Source: JAOAJF01 sp046295675 (GTDB taxonomy: Archaea; Micrarchaeota; Micrarchaeia; Anstonellales; Anstonellaceae). Taken from it: a stretch of DNA of 22,422 nucleotides. Location: positions 1 through 22,422 of the forward strand of contig JBKBMW010000007.1 of the NCBI GenBank assembly GCA_046295675.1, in the 5' to 3' direction. Below, piece after piece: positions 1-5,802 of this stretch (position 1 is the first letter of the stretch; the number at the start of each line of letters is the position of its first letter). The notes under the pieces are model-generated. The model did not search any database, was not told where the DNA came from, and saw only the letters and a list, made by a program, of their open reading frames with translations. The position numbers were made by a program, and so were the translations under genes.

Positions 1-233
1 AACTCTGGATCCTTATCAAAAATTTTATTTCCCAACTTTAAAATTTTCTTTTTAGCTAATTTTAAGAGGTATTGTTCGGACTTAGTAAGAGTAAGAGCTT
101 GAGGTAAAACACCTTTTCTTGAAGTTTGAATTTCTAAACCTGCTGGAGGGTTTTTTTTGAAAAAAATTTGATTAACATGTTGCTGAGTAGTTGTTTGAAA
201 TGGTGGTGTTTTCTGATAGTTCACCTTATGCAT
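1..233 (-). CDS. Hypothetical protein, N-terminal part (truncated by left edge)
   Basis: An open frame starts at ATG 233-231 and runs leftward off the window without a stop (77 complete codons seen). A strong Shine-Dalgarno GGGAGG (238-243) lies 4-5 nt before the ATG and supports this start. The visible N-terminus begins MHKVNYQKTPPFQ, is rich in Gln/Thr and then Lys, and has no signal peptide, membrane segment or motif that I recognise. It follows the tRNA-Trp and C/D sRNA on the same strand, about 95 nt after the sRNA D box. A TATA-like ATTTATATC at about 263-271 could give it its own promoter. Function unknown; the coding call rests on the open frame and the ribosome-binding site. Confidence 0.7.
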   Translation of the reverse strand, partial: MHKVNYQKTPPFQTTTQQHVNQIFFKKNPPAGLEIQTSRKGVLPQALTLTKSEQYLLKLAKKKILKLGNKIFDKDPE

Positions 234-328
234 TTTAAACCCTCCCTAATTTAATATCCTTGTAAGATATAAATGAAAAGAACTACTATAAAAAACTTAC
301 CTTTTAATTACTTTAAATGTCGAAATGA

Positions 329-391
329 TTCTTCAGTGCTCCAGATTTTCATCATCTTAGAATCAGAAAACCAATAAAGCTCATCATCCAA
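329..391 (-). ncRNA. Box C/D 2'-O-methylation guide sRNA, predicted to target tRNA-Trp C34
   Basis: Reading the minus strand: box C ATGATGA (387-381), a 14-nt D' guide GCTTTATTGGTTTT (380-367), box D' CTGA (366-363), a 7-nt spacer, box C' ATGATGA (355-349), a 12-nt D guide AAATCTGGAGCA (348-337) and box D CTGA (336-333). Box order, sequences and guide lengths match archaeal C/D sRNAs, which assemble with L7Ae, Nop5 and fibrillarin. The D guide is complementary over 10 contiguous bp to GCTCCAGATT of the adjacent pre-tRNA-Trp. The fifth guide base from box D (G341) pairs with C34 (479), the first anticodon base. The D' guide would target a C within AAAACCAAUAAAGC, which I could not place. The terminal stem is weak. 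The gene begins about 32 nt downstream of the tRNA on the same strand, so the two may be co-transcribed. Exact ends are estimates. Confidence 0.85.
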
Positions 392-419
392 AAATTACTT
401 GGAACAAAAAATTAAAAAT

Positions 420-513
420 GGGATCGTAGGGATTTGAACCCTAACATGCAGGTTTCTTTCTCCCTTTAGAGGAATCTGGAGCCTGCCGCGCTGCCAGATT
501 ACGCCACGACCCC
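420..513 (-). tRNA. tRNA-Trp (anticodon CCA), intron-containing
   Basis: Read on the minus strand, the acceptor stem GGGGTCG (513-507) pairs with CGATCCC (426-420) with one G-U. The D arm GCGT/GCGC has a GG-containing loop. The anticodon stem GCAGG (486-482) pairs with CCTGC (452-448) only if 22 nt are removed from the loop. The resulting loop CTCCAGA carries anticodon CCA (479-477). The T arm is TAGGG-TTCAAAT-CCCTA. The discriminator is A (419) and CCA is not encoded. The CTCCAGA loop is typical of archaeal tRNA-Trp. A TATA-like element lies upstream at about 549-557. Confidence 0.95.
454..475 (-). other. tRNA-Trp intron, 22 nt, at position 37/38
   Basis: Removing 22 nt after G37 (476) restores a seven-base anticodon loop and a five-bp stem, placing the intron at the canonical archaeal 37/38 site. 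The intron is too short to hold the C/D guide RNA found inside many euryarchaeal tRNA-Trp introns. CTCC of the anticodon loop could pair with GGAG in the intron, but the resulting bulge next to the 3' splice site is longer than the strict three-base bulge-helix-bulge motif. The motif looks relaxed, and the cut sites are inferred from tRNA geometry. Confidence 0.8.
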
Positions 514-540
514 ATCAGTAAAAAATTTTTCTGGCATAGT

Positions 541-557
541 ATTAAATCTATAAAAAT
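541..557 (-). promoter_or_regulatory. Putative promoter of the tRNA-Trp / sRNA unit
   Basis: Minus-strand AATTTTTATAGATTTAAT contains a TATA-like TTTTTATA about 40 nt upstream of the mature tRNA 5' end. This would place transcription start near 525 and leave a leader of roughly 10-15 nt for RNase P to remove. It sits directly behind the stop codon of the methyltransferase gene on the same strand. Identified by eye only. Confidence 0.45.
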
Positions 558-565
558 TAAATAAC

Positions 566-1369
566 TTAATCCTTTGTTTTTTTTCCACTTATAAAAAAGA
601 AGCTCTTAGATGAAAACAACCAATATATTTGAACTAATTTTAAAAGTATCTTATTATTGAAATCAATTTGTGGATAAACTTTAATAGGTTTTAAATCAGC
701 CTCTTTGAACCATTCTAAAATTTCCTCAATGCTGTGATAAGATTCAAACGGAGTAGCGTATTTATCTGCAAGTAAAACCAAGGCTGTTTTTGTTTTTGGC
801 CTAAAAAAATGAACTAAAAAATTCACAATCTTTTGTGGAGTTTTAAAGAAAAATTTTAATAAAAACCTTTGTAAACTGAGAAAAAATCTTCCAGGTGAAT
901 TATATAGCCCTAAAACTATTATTCCATCTCTTTTTAAAAAAGAAGATAATTTTAAAAAATTCCCTTTTGCATCTAAAGAATGATGGAGTGAACCGATACA
1001 TAAAATCAAATGGTATTTTTTCTTTGTTCTAAAACTCTCAAAAGAAGAAACAAAATAATTTACCTTTGCTTTTAACTTCTGTGCATTTTTTCTTGCTATT
1101 TTAATAGAAGATGCAGAGAAATCAAAAGCATCCACATTAGCTTTAAAAAAAGCTAAATAAAGTGATTTTTCTCCAGTGCCACAACCTGCATCTAAAACAG
1201 ACAAACCTGAAAGATTAGCTTTTTTCAAATTCGCTGCATTTAAAATTTTTCTCATAATAAAATCATGTTTTGGATGAAATAGATCTGATTTAAGGACAAT
1301 TTTTTGGTTAGGATAAGGGTAAGTATTATAAAAGTTTTTTATTTCTTGAAAAAGTTTTTCGTTGCGCAT
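566..1369 (-). CDS. Class I SAM-dependent methyltransferase
   Basis: The 267-aa product has the Rossmann-fold SAM-binding motif I VLDAGCGTG (58-66), an acidic second strand (DAFDFS) and a motif IV-like ILCIGSLHH. The N-terminal FYNTYPYP (13-20) is a Tyr/Pro motif that precedes the fold in some methyltransferases of this class. A long basic, hydrophobic stretch follows the core (about 160-195: FFLSLQRFLLKFFF, then KIVNFLVHFF), suggesting membrane association or a lipid-like acceptor. The substrate cannot be told from sequence. The start at 1369 has no Shine-Dalgarno, but an AT-rich TATA-like stretch (about 1394-1402) lies about 28 bp upstream, consistent with a leaderless mRNA. The gene is divergent from ferritin. 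Confidence 0.85.
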   Translation of the reverse strand: MRNEKLFQEIKNFYNTYPYPNQKIVLKSDLFHPKHDFIMRKILNAANLKKANLSGLSVLDAGCGTGEKSLYLAFFKANVDAFDFSASSIKIARKNAQKLKAKVNYFVSSFESFRTKKKYHLILCIGSLHHSLDAKGNFLKLSSFLKRDGIIVLGLYNSPGRFFLSLQRFLLKFFFKTPQKIVNFLVHFFRPKTKTALVLLADKYATPFESYHSIEEILEWFKEADLKPIKVYPQIDFNNKILLKLVQIYWLFSSKSFFFISGKKTKD

Positions 1370-1455
1370 TAAAAGACATCTTTTAAAAAAATTTAAAAAG
1401 TTTCCTTTGAAAAGAATTTTAAATTATATTATAAAGCAATAAAAAAACAACAAAA

Positions 1456-1470
1456 GTTTTATATATTAAA
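1456..1470 (+). promoter_or_regulatory. TATA box of the ferritin/glutaredoxin unit
   Basis: TTTTATATATTAAA lies 45-58 bp upstream of the ferritin ATG. Initiation about 25 bp downstream would give a leader of about 20-30 nt that contains the Shine-Dalgarno AGGTGAG (1505-1511). Identified by eye. Confidence 0.55.
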
Positions 1471-1514
1471 CTTGAGTATATCAAAAAAGAGATAAAAAAA
1501 TCTAAGGTGAGAGT

Positions 1515-2021
1515 ATGCATGAAAAAATGGATAAAAAATTATTGCAAAAAGTAAATGAACAAATAAATAAAGAATTGGAATCGGCTTATATCTATTTTGC
1601 AGCTTCTTCAATTTGTCAGAATTTAAATTATAGAGGATTTGCAAATTGGCTGGAAATACAAGCAAAAGAAGAGTTAGAGCATGCAAAAAAATTCTACCAG
1701 CATCTTATTGACAGGAATATAAAGGTAGAATTTTTTGATATTAAAAAACCAAAAATTGATACTGAGAATTTGGAGGAGATATTTAAAATGGCTTATGAAC
1801 ATGAAGAATATATTTCAAAATCCATAAGAGAACTTGGAATGCTAGCAGAAGAGGTTGGAGATAGAGCAATCATTCCACTTTTAGATTGGTTCGAAGAAGA
1901 ACAAATCGAAGAAGAAAAAAGTACTTACGAGATTTACTTAAAGCTTAAAGAAGCTAAAAATAATATTGAAGCGATCTTTTTCTTAGATAAATTTTATGGA
2001 AAAAGAAAAGAAGAGGAATAA
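1515..2021 (+). CDS. Ferritin (FtnA-like iron storage protein)
   Basis: The 168-aa protein has the length and four-helix pattern of non-haem ferritins, with a family-typical N-terminus KLLQKVNEQINKELESAYIY. By comparison with E. coli FtnA the ferroxidase ligands appear intact: E20, E53 and H56 (KEELEHAKKF), E97 (HEE), Q130 and E133 (EEEQIEEEKS). It should assemble into a cytosolic 24-mer that oxidises Fe(II) and stores Fe(III), protecting against iron-driven oxidative damage. A Shine-Dalgarno AGGTGAG ends 3 nt before ATG 1515; an in-frame ATG at 1527 (M5) is an alternative start with looser spacing. A glutaredoxin-like gene follows 32 nt downstream, suggesting a small iron/redox unit. Confidence 0.95.
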   Translation: MHEKMDKKLLQKVNEQINKELESAYIYFAASSICQNLNYRGFANWLEIQAKEELEHAKKFYQHLIDRNIKVEFFDIKKPKIDTENLEEIFKMAYEHEEYISKSIRELGMLAEEVGDRAIIPLLDWFEEEQIEEEKSTYEIYLKLKEAKNNIEAIFFLDKFYGKRKEEE

Positions 2022-2053
2022 AAAAGAAGAATTAAAAGAAAAGGGTTTTAAAA

Positions 2054-2392
2054 ATGGAAGATCCTGAATTAGAAAAGATAAAAGCTTTAAAAATGCAAAA
2101 AATGAGAAGCTCGATTATAAATCAAAAAGAAGAAAATCAAAAAAATGGAAAATTAAAGGTTGAGGTTTATTCCACTCCAACCTGTCCATATTGTCATATG
2201 TTAAAGCAATATCTAAAAAGCAAAGGAATTGAATTTGAAGATATTGATGTATCCAAAAATATAGAAGCAGCAAGATATATGGTAAGTCAAACTGGGCAGA
2301 TGGGAGTACCACAAATAAATATTAATGGATATTGGATAATTGGATTTGACAGGGCAAGAATAGAATATATTTTAGAGATGGCAGGAAAATGA
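2054..2392 (+). CDS. Glutaredoxin-like protein with N-terminal charged extension
   Basis: The thioredoxin-fold domain starts near residue 34 (KVEVYSTPTCPYC). The dithiol active site is C44-P-Y-C47, and the cis-proline segment MGVPQI (83-88) and a GFD turn (98-99 region) follow, as in glutaredoxins that reduce disulfides in the cytosol. About 32 residues precede the fold, highly charged and probably helical (MEDPELEKIKALKMQKM...). This resembles the start of the archaeal PDCD5-like DNA-binding family, though that likeness is by eye. A weak purine-rich site AAAGGG lies about 8 nt before the ATG. It is 32 nt behind ferritin and probably co-transcribed. Confidence 0.88.
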   Translation: MEDPELEKIKALKMQKMRSSIINQKEENQKNGKLKVEVYSTPTCPYCHMLKQYLKSKGIEFEDIDVSKNIEAARYMVSQTGQMGVPQININGYWIIGFDRARIEYILEMAGK

Positions 2393-2440
2393 GTTGTTAA
2401 AATAGAAGAGTATTTAAATTAAAGAATTAGAAATAAAAGT

Positions 2441-2860
2441 ATGAAGGATAGTTATAAATTTTTAGAACATAGTGCAGATATAAAGGTAATAGCCACTGCT
2501 AAAGATTTTCCATCTGCTCTAAAACAAGTTTTTTATGCTTTAAGAGAATTTTTGATTTCTAAAAAAAATCCAAAAATCTCAAAAAAGAAAAATTTTGTGC
2601 TAAAAGAGAAAGGAGAAACTACTGAAGAACTGGTTTTTAATTTTTTTTCTTCGCTATTAGCTGAATATGAAATAAGACAGATGATTCCAGTTGAGATTAA
2701 TATATTAAAATATAGAGCAAAACCACCTAAATTGCAGGCTAAAATTTATCTTAGTGATGAAATAAAACAAAAGGACCAAATCAAAGCAGTTACTTATCAT
2801 GAATTAAAAGTAAAACAAACACCTAAAAAAACCATGATAACCATTATTTTTGATGTTTAG
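2441..2860 (+). CDS. Archease (RtcB tRNA-ligase activator)
   Basis: The 139-aa product begins YKFLEHSADIKV, the archease signature, with conserved E9, H10 and D13, and ends IIFDV with the C-terminal acidic residue (D138) used with the N-terminal acidic residues to bind metal in the family. Archease promotes guanylylation and turnover of the RNA ligase RtcB, which joins tRNA exons after intron removal. A spliced tRNA-Trp lies in the same window; RtcB and the splicing endonuclease are not in view. A TATA-like TATTTAAATT (2411-2420) sits about 25 bp before the ATG, so it probably has its own leaderless promoter. Its 3' end overlaps the convergent zinc-ribbon gene by 17 nt. Confidence 0.93.
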   Translation: MKDSYKFLEHSADIKVIATAKDFPSALKQVFYALREFLISKKNPKISKKKNFVLKEKGETTEELVFNFFSSLLAEYEIRQMIPVEINILKYRAKPPKLQAKIYLSDEIKQKDQIKAVTYHELKVKQTPKKTMITIIFDV

Positions 2861-3335
2861 ATTGAAAATAAAATTCAAAAGGAAGACGAATATAATAAAC
2901 CTCATCTTGATCTTTTATTATAATCGGTCCTTTATTTAATGAAAGGAGATTTACTTCAAAAACTCCTTTTTTTATTTGTCTGATGTTTTCTATATCCTCT
3001 TCTCCAAATAAATTAAATGTATTGATTATTCCTCCCTTTGCCAACCATATTGTATGATGTTCTAAAAGCTCTTTTTCCTCATCTTTTTCAAGAAAACCAG
3101 ACTGGCTGTTTGAATTTGACTGTTGGGTTTTAGAGTTCTGATTAAGATTGTTTGGACTTTGAGGTATATATTGTTCATCTGACTTATCTGAAAAAGGAAA
3201 ATCTAAAAAAAATGTTTCGTTTGTTTCTTGGTTTAAGTCCTTTTTATAAATAAAAATTTTTGAGCCACAGCTACAACCATTTTCAATCTCGTTTATATCT
3301 TTGATTACTTTTTTACATTTTAAGCAAATATGCAT
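2844..3335 (-). CDS. OapC/ArvC-like zinc-ribbon protein (DUF2072-type)
   Basis: The 163-aa protein has an N-terminal zinc ribbon (MHICLKCKKV...NGCSCGSK), a low-complexity Asn/Gln/Ser linker (about 55-85), and a C-terminal domain with the pattern GVFEVNLLSL...IIIKDQDEVYYIRLP, matching my recollection of the archaeal OapC/ArvC family. In haloarchaea oapA, oapB and oapC are linked genes and the GTPase OapA/ArvA drives vesicle formation; a matching GTPase is at 9544-10164. The cysteine pairs are C4-x2-C7 and C21-x-C23: the second is CxC, not CxxC. I chose ATG 3335 because an upstream extension to 3422 would add a spurious hydrophobic segment and because a TATA-like TATTTTTAAAT (about 3355-3366) lies about 25 bp upstream, fitting a leaderless transcript. 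Confidence 0.72.
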   Translation of the reverse strand: MHICLKCKKVIKDINEIENGCSCGSKIFIYKKDLNQETNETFFLDFPFSDKSDEQYIPQSPNNLNQNSKTQQSNSNSQSGFLEKDEEKELLEHHTIWLAKGGIINTFNLFGEEDIENIRQIKKGVFEVNLLSLNKGPIIIKDQDEVYYIRLPFEFYFQSKHQK

Positions 3336-3408
3336 AAGAAAATTTATTTGCAGATAATTTAAAAATACTTTGCAAATTCTTTTAAAGATTAACAACAAAG
3401 TAAGTATT
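3336..3408. promoter_or_regulatory. Divergent leaderless promoter pair
   Basis: The 73-bp gap holds two TATA-like elements: about 3355-3366 on the minus strand (about 25 bp from ATG 3335) and about 3379-3388 on the plus strand (CTTTTAAAGA, about 25 bp from ATG 3409). No Shine-Dalgarno precedes either start. The spacing is what leaderless archaeal mRNAs show and supports the internal ATG choice for both genes. Confidence 0.5.
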
Positions 3409-3903
3409 ATGGAAAAAAACAAAATGATAATAGCTTTGTTAATAGTAGTTGTTATTTTTGCCTTGGCACTCTATATTGAAAATACAAGTGTAGATTTAAG
3501 TACATTTACTACAAATTTATATAAATCTAAAAAAAGTGCAATAATAATGGATATAAGAGAGTCACCAGTACAAAAAACCAGTACTTCTATTATGCAATGT
3601 GGAATTAATTTAATAAGCGGAGGTTTTTTTGCTAAAACCTCTAAGGAATTAGTAGTTTATGCATGCGATAAAAATGGCTGTATTTTTACAGATTTAAAAG
3701 AGCAAAATCAAACTCAACAAGAAAAAGGAAATAATAGTGCAATTGCTTTTGATGAAATGCTTGCCAGAATAGGAGGCTCTCCTTATATTCATATAAAATA
3801 TGGAAAAGAACAAAAATTTGTTACCCATCCAAATTATTTGGAGATATTTATTAATGAATCCACTGATCCAACAAATTGCCAAATTTTCCTAAAAACTCAA
3901 TAA
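3409..3903 (+). CDS. Membrane-anchored extracytoplasmic protein of unknown function
   Basis: The 164-aa product has a short basic N-terminus (MEKNK) followed by one hydrophobic segment (about 6-22, MIIALLIVVVIFALALY), then a soluble domain that should face outside the cell. That domain has four cysteines (MQC, YACDKNGC, TNC), enough for two disulfides, and two possible N-glycosylation sequons (NQT, NES). No family recognised. ATG 3409 is preferred to an upstream in-frame ATG at 3370, which would put 13 polar residues before the anchor and ignore the TATA spacing. Its stop overlaps the convergent aRF1 stop by 7 nt. Confidence 0.75.
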   Translation: MEKNKMIIALLIVVVIFALALYIENTSVDLSTFTTNLYKSKKSAIIMDIRESPVQKTSTSIMQCGINLISGGFFAKTSKELVVYACDKNGCIFTDLKEQNQTQQEKGNNSAIAFDEMLARIGGSPYIHIKYGKEQKFVTHPNYLEIFINESTDPTNCQIFLKTQ

Positions 3904-5111
3904 GAATATCTTAGAAATGCCCCAATTCCAAAAAAAGAATTTAAAAATTGCTGACCTTCAGAGGTATCTGTTGAAATTAAATAGGTTTGAGTATTTGAGG
4001 CTTCAGCAAGTTCCAAAAAATCTTCTAAAAGGTCTTTTGAGCTTAATACCACTACTTTTTTTCCATCTGCTAAAGCCGCTGGAGGCTCTTCATTAGCAGG
4101 TTTATTTATCCATAACTCTTCTTGATTTTCAAGCACTTTGCAATGATATCTTTTCCAATTAAGCGAAGAAGAAAGTAAAAGCTTTGAGACATTTTTATTT
4201 AGCAAAGCTTGTCTTACTGCTGCTTCTCCATAAATTGCCAATTTCCCATGCACTACTTCTTTTATAAATTCGTCTACTAATTTTTTTTCTTTAATATATT
4301 CTTGCTCACTAAGAATATCTTGAGTTTTAAGTAATGCTTCTTTGATTCCTGTTTCATCAGTATAACCAGTATCCACAACTCCCAAAATCTTTATTTGATA
4401 ATTAAAAGGAGCAAGTTTTAGAAAATCATGCTTTGCTGGTCCTGGCCCTCCAACAATTACTCCTTTAATATTGCTTTCAACAAAATATTTATCCATTGCC
4501 AAACCAATTCGTTTGTAGTAATATTCAATTTGTTCTTCTATCAATCGCGAGAATCTTGCAGCAGACTGCCCCCCTTTTCTTATTTTCGAATGAGCAGTAG
4601 AATTTAGTCTATCTAAAATTTTAAAATTTGTTCCACGAATAGTAGCAATGGTGCATTCCCTTCCATCTAAAACTACCAAGCCATAGGTATCTTTTATATT
4701 TATGATATCTTCTAATGGCTCCAAAAAAAACGAAGAATCACAACGATAAATATTTACTTTTATTGGTTCAGGAGGAATAATTGAAAAAAGTCTTATATCA
4801 CTTACAGCTGGATTTGGGGAAATATCTCCGCAAAAAATTGCAAGTCCATTTTTAGGTGTAGTGTTTGAAAATGTTTTAAGATATTGCAAAATTTTTTCTA
4901 ATGCATCAGTTACACTTTTTCTTGTGGATTTAGATTTGATATTTGAAGCCTGTCCTGCTTCTTCTCTGAGTTTAGAATTAACTAAATGTATTTGTGCTTC
5001 AGATGGGATATAAACTGAGATTAGTTCTGTGCCCTTTCCCTTAATGCTTTTTAAATAATCGATTTGCTTTTTTAGAAGAAAATATTCCTTATTAAATTGA
5101 TGAGAAGACAT
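3897..5111 (-). CDS. prf1: Peptide chain release factor aRF1
   Basis: The 404-aa protein is close to the usual aRF1 length and carries the family hallmarks: NIKS (57-60) and YRCDSSF (122-128, the YxCxxxF motif) in the stop-codon-reading N domain, and GGQ (180-182, in RKGGQSAARFSRL) in the M domain that triggers peptidyl-tRNA hydrolysis. The C-terminal domain (about 275-404), which contacts ABCE1 and aRF3/aEF1A in archaea, is present. It would read all three stop codons; TAA, TAG and TGA are all used in this window. It lies 18 nt behind the carbonic anhydrase gene on the same strand, probably co-transcribed. An AGG (5119-5121 region) precedes the ATG. Confidence 0.96.
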   Translation of the reverse strand: MSSHQFNKEYFLLKKQIDYLKSIKGKGTELISVYIPSEAQIHLVNSKLREEAGQASNIKSKSTRKSVTDALEKILQYLKTFSNTTPKNGLAIFCGDISPNPAVSDIRLFSIIPPEPIKVNIYRCDSSFFLEPLEDIINIKDTYGLVVLDGRECTIATIRGTNFKILDRLNSTAHSKIRKGGQSAARFSRLIEEQIEYYYKRIGLAMDKYFVESNIKGVIVGGPGPAKHDFLKLAPFNYQIKILGVVDTGYTDETGIKEALLKTQDILSEQEYIKEKKLVDEFIKEVVHGKLAIYGEAAVRQALLNKNVSKLLLSSSLNWKRYHCKVLENQEELWINKPANEEPPAALADGKKVVVLSSKDLLEDFLELAEASNTQTYLISTDTSEGQQFLNSFFGIGAFLRYSY

Positions 5112-5129
5112 AAGAAAACCTAAATTAAA

Positions 5130-5723
5130 TTAAAGAAGAAATTTTACTGAGCCATCATCAAAGGAATAAAGGCCGACCACTATTTTTAGTTTTTTTTCTT
5201 TAACATATTGGGAAATAATTGGGCTTTTTTTGACAATAATGTCTGCGGTGCATTTTGCACTTTCGATTATACTTTGCTCTTTATCAAAATTGGACTTTTT
5301 AGCAGAAGGTAGGATGGCTTTAATAATACTTTTAATATTTCCCTCATTACTTTTTCCTCTACAATCACAGGTTGCACACACTGCTCCGCAAGATTGATGG
5401 GCTAAGACCACCAAAAGAGGGGTTCCAAGATGTGCTACACCATACTCTAAACTTCCTAAGGTAGTTTTATCTACTGCCAAATTTCCTGCATTTCTGATTA
5501 CAAAAAGTTCTCCTAAGTTTGCATCAAAAATAAACTCTGGAACTACCCTTGAATCAGAGCAAGAAAGAACAGTAACAAATGGTTTTTGAAATTTCAAAAA
5601 CTCTTTTCTTTTTAAAGAAAAATTTTTTTGAGTTAGAACTCCTTCCATATAACGCTTATTGCCTTCTTGCAAAATTTTTAAGGCTTGCTCAGAAGTGATC
5701 GTAAAACCAACATGCTCAGACAT
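5130..5723 (-). CDS. Beta-class carbonic anhydrase
   Basis: The 197-aa protein shows the full beta-CA signature: C55-S-D57-S-R59 (SCSDSRVVPE), the FVIRNAGN strand-loop, and H109-x-x-C112-G (AHQSCGAV). C55, H109 and C112 are the expected zinc ligands, and D57/R59 the catalytic dyad. It interconverts CO2 and bicarbonate in the cytosol. The C-terminus ends with the family's last strand (IVVGLYSFDDGSVKFLL). A Shine-Dalgarno AAGGTGG (5728-5734) lies just before the ATG. It sits between a 565-aa protein carrying a degenerate version of the same active-site motifs and aRF1, all on the minus strand with gaps of 79 and 18 nt. Confidence 0.95.
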   Translation of the reverse strand: MSEHVGFTITSEQALKILQEGNKRYMEGVLTQKNFSLKRKEFLKFQKPFVTVLSCSDSRVVPEFIFDANLGELFVIRNAGNLAVDKTTLGSLEYGVAHLGTPLLVVLAHQSCGAVCATCDCRGKSNEGNIKSIIKAILPSAKKSNFDKEQSIIESAKCTADIIVKKSPIISQYVKEKKLKIVVGLYSFDDGSVKFLL

Positions 5724-5802
5724 AATGCCACCTTCTTTTTTATATCTAACAGAGAAATTTAATAAGTATTTTGTTTTTAGAAAAGAAAATAAAAAGATAA
5801 AG

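Noticed and set aside
454..475. Reading the tRNA as a type II tRNA with a long variable arm and no intron
   Set aside because: Only removal of the 22 nt gives a five-bp GCAGG/CCTGC anticodon stem with the Trp-typical CTCCAGA loop; other foldings have no proper anticodon stem.
1459..1686. Minus-strand open frame opposite ferritin
   Set aside because: It is hydrophobic because it reads antisense of the charged ferritin sequence; ferritin is clearly the real gene.
3336..3422. Upstream extension of the zinc-ribbon protein to 3422
   Set aside because: It would place a hydrophobic 29-residue segment before the zinc ribbon, overlap the divergent gene's start and ignore the TATA element about 25 bp before ATG 3335.
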